DNA of 64,000 bases from Impatiens glandulifera (Eukaryota > Streptophyta > Magnoliopsida > Ericales > Balsaminaceae): contig NC_061864.1 in the NCBI RefSeq assembly GCF_907164915.1, positions 5,911,389-5,975,388 on the forward strand, given 5' to 3'. The notes beneath the pieces are model-generated. The model saw only the letters and a list, made by a program, of their open reading frames with translations, was not told the origin of the DNA and ran no database searches. Each line of letters begins with the position of its first letter. Position 1 is the first letter of the stretch. The position numbers were made by a program, and so were the translations under genes. This document shows, one piece after another, positions 51,967 to 64,000 of this stretch.

Positions 51967-52362
51967 AGAAACGCCGCCTTTTTCTGTGGTTTATAGAAGA
52001 AGGCGGTAGAAGAAATAGACGGCTAGAACAAGAAGAAGAAGGAACATAGGTCGGCAAGTTTTTCATTTTTAATTTATATAAAAAACTTTTTTAAATATAA
52101 GTATTATTTATCTTTATTTTAATTGTATATGTATATGAATATAATGTAATTATTTTTTCAAAATCAATTCAAATTTTTGTTATTTTACATAGAAATATTG
52201 ACATTTTAAATAGGTTGTGTGAATTTATTTCAGATTCAGTTTATGAATATAACTTATTAATAATAATTTTACTTTTTATATTGTAGAATACACTTTTTAT
52301 AATATAGTATTTATACTCTCTAAATAAAGTACTATTGAATGTCTTAATAATTTACTTATTAA

Positions 52363-52425
<63 letters not shown>

Positions 52426-52765
52426 TTTGATTATGGTTTGTAAATTAATTTTTTTTAATAGTTTTAAATAAAAATCGAACTGTATATATAATAATATTAT
52501 TAGTTAATAAAACATCACATTTCAAGTATTAATGGATAAAAACATATTTTCTTAAATTTCATATTGATAGAGATATTACCAAGAAGACACTATTTATTTA
52601 TAATGAAACAAGCAATTTTAAACTAAAACTTCCAAAATTGAGAAACTATTATTAAACAATAAAGGTTCTCAATGATCTCACACCAAATAAAAAACAAACA
52701 TAAGCGTTACAACACAGAATCTGTGATCAAACTTAAAACAAGTGTAGAAAGCAAAAGGTTGAAAA
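51967..52765. other. Intergenic region with long TA run
   Basis: Contains the promoter of the zinc-ribbon protein gene on the left and the 3' UTR of the VIT-like gene on the right, with a TA run at 52365-52421. No gene is seen. Confidence 0.7.
52365..52421. repeat. TA microsatellite
   Basis: Perfect AT/TA run of about 28 units. Confidence 0.95.
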
Positions 52766-55700
52766 CTAATAGAAGGATTTCCATGGCGTTTCTGTTGCCA
52801 TTGTCTGGATGATGGAAGGCATGTTGAGTGCTTCAGTAGATTCAAACAAACCAAGTTCCTCCAAAAGTTGCTTCATATATTTTCCAGCAACATAAGTAAT
52901 GCCAGAGACCATAAATCCAGAAACAACATAGTACACTATAGTTTTCACATAACCCTTAGCACTTAGCTTCTGGACATATGCTTTTCCAATACCAAGTAAC
53001 GAGATGCATACAAGAGCGCCAACCGCAACTGCAATTAGTTTGAAGTCCTTGTCGTCACTTACACGGAAAGAGAACCCGTAAATAACTGGAGGAATCAGCC
53101 CAAAAACTACAAATGACAGTAAAGCAAATGTTGCATGAACCCAGAAGTTCTGTCTACGCCCTAATATTTCTTGATAACGATCCCCCCTTCTCACCGTTGA
53201 ACTGTCGGCGTCATGTTCAGCTTTCAGGTCCCAAATCTGCCAAATTACAGTTCAAAATACAATAAAATGATCAAGAATCATGTCACAATTTGAATAAAAT
53301 TAAAGGACTTACATTGTGAATAATCAAAATGATCCCACCAATCAAGTTGGCTATTGACAAAGCCACTATATTCACTGCAAGCAGATTAATGAAATACTTA
53401 ATCAAACTGAAAATTAAGTGTCCATCATTGAATACTTAGTTTTAAGTAAACTGTGTAACACAATGGGGGATTAACGAGTTAAGTTATAATGAAATCTGTA
53501 CAGGAGAAGGATCAAAAACACTTACATGTGGTAGCATCAGAACCAGCAGAAGATGACACAATGCCTAGGCTTGTTATTGACTCAATCAGACCACCATATA
53601 CAATACTCTTCACAATTTCCAGACCATTGACACCTCTAGTATGTCTGATTATTTCTGGAGCCACTATGTTACCCACATCAATCACATCCTCAGGACTTCG
53701 AGGAACTATATGCTCATTAGGCCGGTTTTGTATGAGAATGAATGTATCAGAACCCCCTGAAGCATATGATTGATAAGACTATAAGTTTACCACCAAGGCT
53801 TACCGGGAGAGAATGAATTTAAGAAGGAACAAATCATAATATTTTGTGTTCTTAGTATCAGACACAATCTAATATAGCAATTCTTGGATCGCAATCTCGC
53901 CCTTATATATTTAAGTTCGATAAATTAAAATGCCTCACTCTAGAAGAACCTTGAATTTATAAGAAGGGGCAATTATAAGAATACTTAACGAGTGATTTCA
54001 AGGTAGACTGTAATCACCCAAATGCAACACTCGAGATTTTTCCATACCTGCATTGTCATTCAGGGGCTTCTCAATATGTATATCCACTTTAGTGCCAATA
54101 ACAGGAGGCCGAGCAACTCCAGAAGGAAGAACTGCACAAAAATCGTAAGGTATTATCCGCATAATTCATGTCAAAATATGACCCCAAATCCATTTTCCAA
54201 TCAAAACAAATATAAGTATAACAAATGGGTTTAGGTGTGTATGTGGACTTAATATGTAAAATGAATGCAAAATCCACATCCACTTACTGTTGGTTTTAAT
54301 TTTGTTAAGAAAATTTTCATCTTCAATTGCTGATCCACTGTCATGACTGGCATCAACTTGTTTCTTCTTAATAGCAAGATCTCCAGATATATTTTCTTCC
54401 TCATGGTTATCTGCATACCACAGGTTCACGCCTTAGTTTAGTGAGCCATGCATATTTGAACAACATGTATAAATACTCAACTGAAGAAATTGTCATTAAG
54501 AATCTAGATTTTCATCTGAGTTCATTTCTAAAACAATCAGCAGCGGTAGAAGCAAGAAAAATATACAACTTATGCAGTATAGATTCACATAGTTATTTTT
54601 TTGGGTGACCGGGGTTTATTAATCAGAGTGTTCTTAGTGGAAACATTTTGTGCCACTTGAACTAGTTTTTTATATTTGCCACTTGAGCTAGTTGATGCCA
54701 ATTAATTGGTAAAAGTCTGAGTTGACTATATACTCTCATGTTGCTCCATAGGTTACTTAATAGGTACAGGAACAAGTTATCGAGCAAAAACTCCTACTTC
54801 ATAGTTCGGAGCATTATGAACATTACTTGTCACTCTGATTCATCACAGAGGAACTGACTAAAGATGAACAAATAGCATAATTTTAGCTTACTTCTAGAGG
54901 AAAGATCTTGTTTGATGTAGTTTTTTTCCTTCAAATAATCCAATTATTTGGAAGAAAATAAAACCCGATGAAAATGTGGATTATTTAGGTTAAATGACTA
55001 AAATGACGTTTGTATTAAATATTTTAAATGATATAAGAAATAAAGTAAGGATATTTTAGTTGATGATTTGATTGATGAAGTGATCGATAATGGTTACGAG
55101 GTTATCCAAATAACCCTTCATCAAACAAGGTCTTTATTGTTTCAGTAGTATACATTTTGCACAGTAAGGGTTATAAATCTCTACCATCCAAATCTTGGTG
55201 TCCTGCCCACTTGGGATTCTTACCTTTCTTTGTATCCTCAAAAACTTTATAAGTGTTGACACCTTCGGTAACAAAAAATTTCCGCCCATCTTCTTGTTGT
55301 GTAGAAACAGCATTTCCAGCGTGATATTCAGTATGTGTGACAAATTCGGATTTGGAATCAGATTGTGTGCCTTTTGGAATGAAACACCAGCAGAATTTGA
55401 TGAATATTAACAATAACTTCAAATGAGTTATGATGGCTCAGTATACCATACAGTCTTAACATAAAATTGAATTTACTTGAATTACCTCTGCCATTATCTA
55501 TTGCCCCATCTGGTTTCTCTACTACATTAACAACAACTTCCCCAATCCTTCCATTATCCAATTCTGTTTTATTGATATCTCCATTTGCTGGTGTAGAAGA
55601 AGAATCATTAGGTGATGGAATCAGGAGTGGTGTTCCGATATCACCAATTGGGAGATCTCTGCTATGACCAGTTTCTGTATCAGCATATCAAGAAAGTTTA

Positions 55701-57696
55701 GTTTTTTGTCAACAAGCATTATAAGGGACCACATACAACATTGTTGTTAAAGTTGATCATCATCTGAGGAAAAGAAGAAGTAGAGTATGAAAGATTACCT
55801 GAGGTTTGCTCCTTACCGAAGTTGAACATGAATTGCCACCAGTACTTCTTCGGTGCAGTCTTATTTTTTTCTATGTTTTCTGTCTCAGTTTCTGGTAGTA
55901 CCTGGAATGGCCTAAAACAATTACCTGGAAAATTTTGATTTATCATGCAAGTTAAATCACTATAATAGAACCGATAATAAGAACAAGAGAAATACCTGAT
56001 GGCATGAAAAAACTAAAGCATGACAAGCATCTGAACACCTCTGGATCTTTATCTCGATCAGCACCATTGTCTGTAGATGTAGAACCACCACCTTGACCTC
56101 CAGTAGAATCGACATTTAAGTCAGCTACGGTATCCAATTTGTTACGTTTTGGGTCTTTTGAAATTTTAACTGTCCTCTTTCGTTTACACAGAATAACCCT
56201 TCTGGTAATGCAAGAACGGCAATTAGGACAATAAAGATCATGGGTGTTTTGCTTGTCTAGTACTGTTTCAACATCATATTCTGTCTCTTCATAGTCAGTC
56301 TCTTTCAGGAGATTAACTTCGTCAGTTACTGATAGTATCTCAGTAGAAGACTTTTCAACGATGAACCCATTAGATGATTCTTCAGAAGGCTGAAGCAAAT
56401 GCTCCGAAGGGCTGGAATCATGGTTGTTCTCTTCATGTTGATGGTTAATCTCATCGAATGGACTTCTTTCAGCTTCAGGCTCCTCTGTAATGGGAGAAAA
56501 TACTTCATCTCCATTGTTCTTCTCAAAAATAAGACCTTGAACATCATTAGGTGGTTCTGAATCAGAGAACAGATGCTTAAATCCAACACCTACAGGAGTT
56601 CATAACAAGAACCGTCAAACAGTGAGATGAACAAGATAATTCATTAATATACAATCAGATTCCTGAGTTCAAATGTCAAACAACACGTAGAGCAGCTAAA
56701 TTACTATCTAATCTATCTATATGGGGATGCAAAGTCTTATGCAGAAACAGTTTCTTTAGGAACTAATCACGTTACCTAAGAAATTATCAGCACTAACTAA
56801 CCTCGAATCTCACAAAAGAAACATTGATCCCAATGATTTATAGTAGTTTCCTGAATATGATCAATCCAAGGAGTCCCGCTTTTGTATGTCCAACAGCAAA
56901 TTCGACATTTCCATATTCCTTCACTCACAGAAGATACAGAAAATATATATATTGCAACACTGCCTATTCATGAGAAATGAACTTATAACTAAAGGAATGC
57001 AGCCGAATTTGTTGTCCAGGAAATGAAAACGATAATGTAATCTACTCTAGACTCTAGAGTGAAAGAGAAAGGTGACAGATCTAAATCAATATTAGGGTAA
57101 ACTATTGAAACAAAGCAGTGAGACACACTTTATCACACATAAACACTTATTTTTAGTGAGTAAAATAATCAAAGGGGGCCAGTATTCGGATGTAGGCCCT
57201 ATTTCAGGCCATTATCCGAAGAAGAATCGGATGAAAGGGCCAGTACTACTGTTTAGATTTGGCCTTAATTATACTACGAGCTATATATTAGGGAAAATTA
57301 GTTTATAGTATCTATATATCTGGCTGGAAGGAAGGAAGTAAATAGAAAGATGACGGAGGAGGTTACAGAGATTTGTTCACCTTGCTCATTGTCAAAGACA
57401 ACGCTGAGTTGATCCACTTTTTCAGAGTGTAGATGAAGCTTAGCGAATCCATTGAAGGACAATGTTGCATTTGCATTCATATTGTCTTCATAAACAGATG
57501 GTTCTTCTTCAATGTTAGAGTCTGCAACGTCGAGTTTCCTGGAGGAACGCCCTCGCAATGGCTCCTCTTTGTCCGAGTCCGACGACGAGGACGTCGACCA
57601 CGTCCGATTTGCCTCTGCGTCCAAGATGCGGCGAGCGGAGAAAAAGAGAAATGAACAAGTACAAGTAGTAGAGTTGATAATAATGGAAGAAGTCAT
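52766..57696 (-). CDS. Membrane protein of ER body-like protein with C-terminal VIT/CCC1-type membrane domain
   Basis: Eleven exons encode 832 residues: 57696-57381, 56918-56802, 56589-55996, 55924-55799, 55674-55486, 55370-55185, 54410-54288, 54131-54048, 53756-53526, 53374-53313, 53236-52766. Every junction is GT-AG and in phase. The C-terminal ~220 residues match plant MEB1/MEB2-type proteins of the vacuolar iron transporter superfamily: VKSIVYGGLIESITSLGIVS, then LSIANLIGGIILIIHN, RYQEILGRRQNFWVHA, and further hydrophobic helices. The N-terminal ~600 residues are acidic and Ser/Thr-rich with Cys pairs at 110/113 and 138/141 (KCRIC, QCFFC), 265/268/271 (YCPNCRSC) and 332/335 (RCLSC), which suggests zinc binding. 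Family members in Arabidopsis are ER-body membrane proteins with metal transport activity in yeast; transport here is inferred. A short uORF (MAACYYY) lies at 57737-57714. The exon 2 acceptor (GTGAAG|GA at 56918) was chosen to keep the Cys-rich frame. Intron 7 carries a MITE. Confidence 0.85.
54904..55132. mobile_element. Small MITE inside an intron of the VIT-like gene
   Basis: The left end reads gatcttgtttgatg and the inverted right end reads gaccttgtttgatg; the 229 bp between has no coding sequence. It sits in the intron between exons 55185 and 54410, 53 bp after the donor in the direction of transcription. The TIR resembles Tourist/Harbinger-type ends, but no clean 3-bp target duplication is visible. 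Confidence 0.65.
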
Positions 57697-59909
57697 GTGT
57701 GAAGTAGCAGTAATTAATAGTAGTAGCAGGCAGCCATTGTTGGTATGATTAAGCTTACAATAATATTAATTAAGAAATAATTAGCTGTTAAGAGAAGAAG
57801 AAGAAGACTTTATTTAAAATGGAGTAAGAGTGGACGGAGGATATATAAATAAATAAATAAATAAATAATGCGGTTGAACAACCTGCTGATACTATTTAGA
57901 AATTAATGGTTAATTAATTTCTCTATTTTGAATTAATTTGATTTTGATAAATTAAATTATTAGACCATCATTTTCATCCTTTTTTTGCACTCCAAAGACT
58001 TTGATTTAATTTATTTGTCTATAATTTTGGAAAATATTTATGAGGATATGGACAAGCAGCCATCAAACATGAATCAATAATATATTATTTTTATTAATTA
58101 CAATCGTCCATTCTAAATTATCAAAAAAACTGAACATCTATATTATTTATTTTAAACAATTTTATTTGTAGATATGTTTTAATCTAATAATAATAATGAA
58201 ATTAGATACAAGCTATAATTAATATAACTCTCTTAACAAATCTAAAATAAATTTGATAGACTTTTGTTTGAACATATTTAGATTGGAAAGTTGAGTTTCA
58301 TTTGAATGTAAAAGTATTATTAAATTGTTAAATAACCTAATTAAGATGCTTCAAATATTACAAGACGAGAAAGAAAAAATAAACAAATAAATAAAAGAAA
58401 AGAAAAAAATATCAATAAAATTGAAAATTTCCTGAATGATAATATTTTTTAAAATAAATTTATATAAAAATATATATTTAAACTTAGATGAATGTAATTC
58501 GAATATGGTGTTTTCAAATATCCTGAAAACAAACAAACCATTTTTTATGTGATTTTTCAAAAAAAATATCTTCTTCTTTTTTTTTTGTCTCTTTCCATAA
58601 TTAGGCAATTAGCTTTTCAAAGTTCAAACCATGCATTCAGTATTTCAGTGTAATTAATTAATCCTCGATGTTCGTAAAACAATAATATATAATGATAAGA
58701 ATTAATAGCCCATGATTAAATTTGAATTAGTGCAAATTGGACTTTTAATCCCCATAAAACTGGGAGATTTTTTTATTTTTACCCATAGAACACACATGCC
58801 AATTAAATCAATTACTTGTACTCAACTGATAGAGATTTAATTTTAATATGTATGTAACATTAAATTGTTTGATAATTTAAATCAATTCTATTTACTATCC
58901 AAGTCATTTTTATATTTAAAAGTAATTATATCATCAACCCAACTACCCAACCAGACATCAATTAATATCACTAACATCATTTTGTATTTTTTAAATAATC
59001 TAATGTTTTTTTAGGTAAGAACATGAATAGTGGTTATTTAAATAATTTAATATCATCTCATTTATCTTTTCAGCAACTAAACTAATTAATTTATTAAAAT
59101 TTTATTTTTTATTTTTTTTAAATATTTTTCTATTAAATTTTAATACTTTATAAAAAAATTGACTGTTAATCTAATTTTTCATAACTTCATACAAAATTAA
59201 ATTATTTAAATAACCCGAAGCCAAAGTAATTTCATTAAGACCATGTGTGGTTTTCTATATTGATCATTGTGTTATATACCTTTACCAATTATATTATTTA
59301 AACTATTAATTAAAAATACATTTTATTTTAAATATATATATATATATATATATATATTACTAATTGTATTTTCACCCAAATAATTCATTTATTAGCGTCA
59401 ATATACTATAACTTAGTGGTTAGAATTTATGCTTCATAAACTGAAAATTGATGATTTATTCTCTACTTGACGCATTTAAAATTACAGATTCAACAAATAA
59501 CTATATTTTTCATAACCCATAAACAAACAAGCCCTAAGTATTAATGATTATGGGTTTATGATCATGTGTGAAGACAATAATGGGAACCTGCGGAAAATAG
59601 ATCATTTAAATAATAAAACAATGCCATTTTTTCTTGGTCAATAGTTATTAGTATTCAATAAATAGTATAACAATACTCACATGACATGTTGTGTCACTTT
59701 AATGCTAACATATTTTATTCATAGTATTTTACAATTCATTGATGTTGCTAGCATGATGTTCCTATTAAAATAAGAAGTTTAATTTTTATTTTATACAAGT
59801 CATAAATTCATTAATAATTAATACAAATGAGTGTAGGTGTACAGCTTCTAGATTCAATAAATTATTATAAATACATGAGAATGGTATAAATTAAATCAAG
59901 TTTAACTTA

Positions 59910-60189
59910 GGGCTTGTTTGATCTTTGCTTATTAGGGTTTTTTCTGGGTTTTATCCTAAAAAATCTTGTTTGATGAAATTTTAAAAAAACTAGTTTTTAC
60001 AGTTAAAAAGTCAAAAATATCCTTTAGTTTTAAATATAAATTAATTTTATATAATTAAATAAAGGATAATTTTGATATTTATATATATAAAATGATTGAT
60101 TAGATAGTTAAAATGATAGATGAAAGGATGTTTAGGTTTTAGGATAAAATCCTGGAAAAACCCAAAAAATCAGTTCATCAAACGAGCTC
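59910..60189. mobile_element. Tourist/PIF-Harbinger-like MITE
   Basis: The left end reads gggcttgtttgatctttg and the inverted right end reads gagctcgtttgatgaac. Inner parts also pair (gggttttttctgggttttat with gggtttttccaggatttta). The element is flanked by TTA on both sides (59907-59909 and 60190-60192), the target duplication expected for PIF/Harbinger elements. No coding sequence. Confidence 0.75.
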
Positions 60190-61040
60190 TTACTGTAAAT
60201 CGTTTAACTATTTATAAGAATTTCAATTAAATAATAAAAACTAAGTGAATAGATTGCTTGCTAATAAGCAATTGAGATTTCAAGAAACGAGGAATATTTT
60301 AATTTTATCCATAATCGAGAAAGATTTGATGTCAATTATACTCTAACTATGGTAATTAATGAGAAATTAAACTCTAGCTAGTAAGATTAATATAATAAAT
60401 ATAAAAGTCAAAAGTTATTTTATTTTTATTTTTTAAGTGATAAATGTGATTCTTAAAAAGATTACGAGTCAGATTCTTTTAGTTCTTACTTTCAAATAAA
60501 ATAATAATAATAAATGTTTAAAGTCGTATAAAATAGTTAGAGGTGTAAGTTAATGACTTAGTGTAGTCAATTAGAAACTCTAATAATAACAAAAAAAAAT
60601 TAGGCAGTTGTTTTTTCAAATAGGAATACTTTAAGGGGGTGATATAAGAGAAATATATTTGTTGAAGGACGAATTTCAAAATATACTATTTTTTAAGGGC
60701 TGATTTATGTATTAGCTTAATGGAATAAAACATCATTATCGTACCATCGTGATTCGGAACTGCAGAAGATAAAACAAGACAATAGAATATGTATTTTCTT
60801 TTCTTTTTCCCAAAGAAAAAAAATAAGGTTCTTTCTTCAAAATAAAAAGTGTTGCATGTGAATAATGTTTTTACTTTTATTAATTAAGAAATTTAGTACG
60901 AATTTATAGAATAGTAAGTTTGATTCAATTTATAATGAGCATATTTGCTTTACTTTGTTTAATTTTTTTTAGATATATTTAATTTAATCTCTTCAACTTA
61001 AAAGAGATAGAGAATCTAGAGATAAAATAATGTTTAAACG

Positions 61041-61150
61041 CAAGATGTGTTTGATTATAATTTTTTTCTTAGTTTATTACGTAAAATTACTGTAACATAT
61101 TGTTACTTAAATGTTAAATGAAAAAATTAAACACTCAATCAAACACACCC
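61041..61150. mobile_element. Very short inverted-repeat element (MITE candidate)
   Basis: The left end aagatgtgtttgatt matches the inverted right end aagggtgtgtttgatt with one indel. The whole element is about 110 bp. No target duplication was recognised. Confidence 0.45.
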
Positions 61151-61573
61151 TTAATTTATATTGTTTTTATTAAAATTCAAACTTTAAAAATCTAACCTAT
61201 TATACATAAAATTGTCATTTTAATTATTTAGTTAATTGTATAATTAGAGATAAAGGACACATGTTAAAGAATTAAATAGAAACGAGATGTAGAAGAAAAA
61301 AATGGTAATGTAATGCAGCCTTTTTAAAATAATTATTATATTATAAAATTATTTTTGATATAAAATTAGTGATTTTTGTAAATGATGTGGATGTAAAGAT
61401 TTTAAACAACTGAATTGAATTAGTCTTCACACAAATATTTTAATAATTAAATCAACTAAGAACTCAATGCTCATGTCAAATAATACTTAAAAAAAAACAG
61501 AAGAAGAAAAACCCATAAAACTAAAATCAAATAAGCTTATTGTGAAAATGTTAAAAAAATTATTACATTTAGA

Positions 61574-62217
61574 TAGGGTGTTCAACCGGTCGATTAACCG
61601 GTTAACTAATCATCCGATTTTACCTCTTATTTTACAAACCGGTTAACCGATTAGTATTGGTATTGATTTTATCGATTTTAAAACTATTGGTTCTGATAAG
61701 TGGTTAAACCGGTTAATCGATAATTCACTTTTTTTTAATTAATTATTAAACTTATTAAATAATTTTTTTAAAATCTTTATTTGTGACATACTTTTATGTT
61801 ATTCTCCATTTTTTTTATCTATATTATAATATAATATATTGTAATAATATTTCATACATATATTTAGAAATATTTTATAACATATTAATATATTATTTTT
61901 AAACTAATAATTATATAAATTATATATTTTTAAAAATAATTCTATACAAATTATAATTTAAAATTAAAAAAAACATATATATTATTAAATATTATTTATA
62001 ATATATTTAGAATTTACAAAATAACTAATATAAATATATGTGATTAAATTATTACCGATTTACCGGTTAAACCGTTAGATATATAATTTAACCGAAAATC
62101 GAACCGTTTAACCGGTAAAAAACTGATTAATTCGGAACCGTTAAAACCGATTAATCAATAAACGATAAACTATCAATTCGGTTAGGTTATCAAATTTTAT
62201 TTTTTTTCACAACTCTG
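61574..62217. mobile_element. Non-autonomous hAT-like element with AACCGGTT subterminal repeats
   Basis: The left end starts tagggtgttcaaccgg and the inverted right end starts cagagttgtg, in the style of hAT termini. Many words of the type ggttaaccgg, accggttaa and aaccgatta occur in both orientations near both ends, with an AT-rich core between. The flanks are catttaga (61566-61573) and catttagt (62218-62225), an 8-bp duplication with one mismatch, the size expected for hAT. No transposase frame remains. Confidence 0.8.
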
Positions 62218-64000
62218 CATTTAGTCAAAACGTTACTAAGTTGACAACATTTTAAATGAGGTCAATTTCTTTTATCAAGTCAAATATAATTTTATTTTTG
62301 TTATTATAATTTTTTTTATCATACTAAAAAAGGCATTACCATTTATAAATGTAATTTTTTTATTTTCTGAATATTGATAAACATTATTTATTTTTTAATA
62401 AAAGAGGTTTTATGTCCTCAAAAGAGAGAGATGACATTCATTTAATCATTTTAACTTAATGATAATGATATTTTTTTTAAAAATTTAAGAATATTTCTGA
62501 TCATTATCATTTGAGCTATTTTAGTTGGTTGATAAATATTTTTAACGAATTAATTTAATTGCAGAACCACATTACCTAATTTATTGTTTGTTAGATTAGA
62601 GAATTAAAATTTATTTTTATAATAATGTTATTTTAAATTATTATTATCTATAAAATTAATAGTTATTAAATTTAAATATTAATTTTATTTTGTATTTTAT
62701 TATTAATATTTTATTACAACATCACAGTCTTTCTTTCTTTCAAAATCCAAAAACACTCTACTCATCATTTAAATTATTTAAATAATTCAAATTAATTAAA
62801 TATTATTAGTTTTCTTTTTTATTCATTATATTAATTTTATTTATTAACAAAAATATATTTTATGTTAAATTATTAATTTTATTATTATATATAAATATCT
62901 TTTTAATTATTTTACTTAAAAAAAATAAAAATTAAAAAATATTGAATTTTGAATAAAAATTATAAAAAAACAAGTATTATTTTTTTAAAATATAACCATA
63001 ATCAAACATCATTTAATTATCTCTATCAATCCATCTCTAAATTAATTAACTAAAATATCTTTAATTTCCTTTTAAAAAAAAATATTATTATAAATCAATT
63101 ATATAATTTAATTCATTAAATAAAATAAGATATTTTAAAAAAGTAAAATTATTTTTATATATTAATATATTTTATTAAAAAATACATAACTCTTTAAAAT
63201 CATCTTCAGTATTTCATTAAACTCATATCTAACAAAACCATATCCTTCTTGATAGAAGGAAAAATAAAATAAAAGCCCCACAAACAACCCGTAAATTGTC
63301 CTGTCTTATGTGTTGTCACCGTCTCGTGACACACGTGCTTCATTTAAAGAAAGCTAAAAGTCCACTTTATTAAAGAAAAGGGTATACATATATATATTAT
63401 TATAAAAATATAAAATAGATTGAACGAAGTTATTTCCTTTTTATATGGGGGTGATAAGGAGAAAGAGAATTGGGGAGTGGGAACGAGGATGTGTCATAAT
63501 ATTATTTGTTTGAAAAAAAGATAAATGGAGGAGAGAAGATATTTTTTTTTTTTTTTTCCGACCAAAATCAGATTAACGCCCCTTCAAAACTCCCTCCACA
63601 TACCTGTTATTCATAATCATATTTCAATTCAAAACGCTAACAAAACAAAATAGATCAACTAAACATATACAGTGTCATATTTTTAATTAGAATTTAAATT
63701 ATTTATTAGCATGCTATATAGGACAGCTTTAAAATTATATCTAAAAATTAAAATGTCAAATTTTATATTATATTAATTTTGTTGGTATAACATTTTATTT
63801 AACCATCCACCAAAAATTGTCATTTAATAACTTAATCATGAATAAACTAATATTAACAGTAGTTTCATTAACTGTGATTAATATATTTAAAAAAAAAATG
63901 TGATGATCGTGCCATCTACTACTGGTCATGTATGAAACAACAATGGGAAAGTGCTAAAAGAGTGCTTGAAAATGTAGACAGAACTACATCTGTTTACATT

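Larger units (their letters stand above)
57697..64000. other. AT-rich gene-free region at right edge
   Basis: The promoter of the VIT-like gene occupies the left part (AAAT microsatellite near 57848-57869). The rest is AT-rich DNA with a TA run at 59332-59355 and at least three transposon-derived elements, annotated separately. The reading frames are short and low-complexity. I see no gene in the last 6.3 kb. Confidence 0.7.

Noticed and set aside
53489..53773. 94-codon plus-strand frame
   Set aside because: It is the antisense of exon 9 of the VIT-like gene, whose minus-strand reading matches a known membrane domain.
59405..59470. A-box-like taacttagtggttag, possible SINE or tRNA
   Set aside because: The B-box position holds only a degenerate sequence and no cloverleaf can be drawn; evidence is too weak.

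Overview
This is a plant nuclear DNA window, most likely from a eudicot. The genes contain many introns with AT-rich, plant-type splice sites. The proteins are chloroplast and mitochondrial housekeeping factors of land-plant type, and the spaces between genes are very AT-rich with TA microsatellites and small inverted-repeat elements. I cannot name the species. I rebuilt ten genes exon by exon. Each has an open reading frame with consistent splice phases; nine are complete and one runs off the left edge.

Layout from left to right: (1) the first two exons of a chloroplast-type ascorbate peroxidase (minus, 504-902); (2) a repeat-rich gap with a CGCG-dense inverted-repeat element near 2.9-3.4 kb; (3) a complete ALDH3-family aldehyde dehydrogenase (plus, 5543-7653); (4) two mitochondrial complex I subunit genes in tandem, NDUFS6-like (minus, 8534-10421) and NDUFA12-like (minus, 11308-14393); (5) a 5.2 kb gap with a MITE, a possible tRNA-derived SINE head and a TA run of about 122 bp; (6) exportin 1/CRM1 in 32 exons (plus, 19565-31515); (7) a gap with two hAT-like elements; (8) a RelA/SpoT homolog in 18 exons (plus, 34924-43634); (9) a gap with a 119-bp tandem duplication; (10) a PWWP-domain protein (plus, 45508-48307) convergent with (11) an ENH1-like PDZ-rubredoxin protein (minus, 48524-49582); (12) an unnamed membrane protein with a zinc ribbon (minus, 50427-51966); (13) a large ER-body-membrane/VIT-like protein in 11 exons (minus, 52766-57696); (14) 6.3 kb of AT-rich sequence with a Tourist-like MITE and an hAT-like element that has a near-perfect 8-bp target duplication.

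The genes are ordinary eukaryotic single-gene units, not an operon. Several act in redox or stress biology (ascorbate peroxidase, ALDH3, RSH, ENH1), but nothing in the sequence shows that they act together. The order NDUFS6, NDUFA12, exportin 1, PWWP, ENH1 looks like old microsynteny: from memory the Arabidopsis counterparts sit close together on chromosomes 3 and 5. The points I find most worth checking are five inferred GC-AG introns in two genes (three in exportin 1, two in the ENH1-like gene), a duplicated 5' splice site in exportin 1, a Gly-to-Ser change in the synthetase motif of the RSH protein, a uORF whose stop overlaps the putative RSH start, and a minisatellite in the PWWP gene that resembles a MITE terminus. 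I did not find a clear new multi-gene system.
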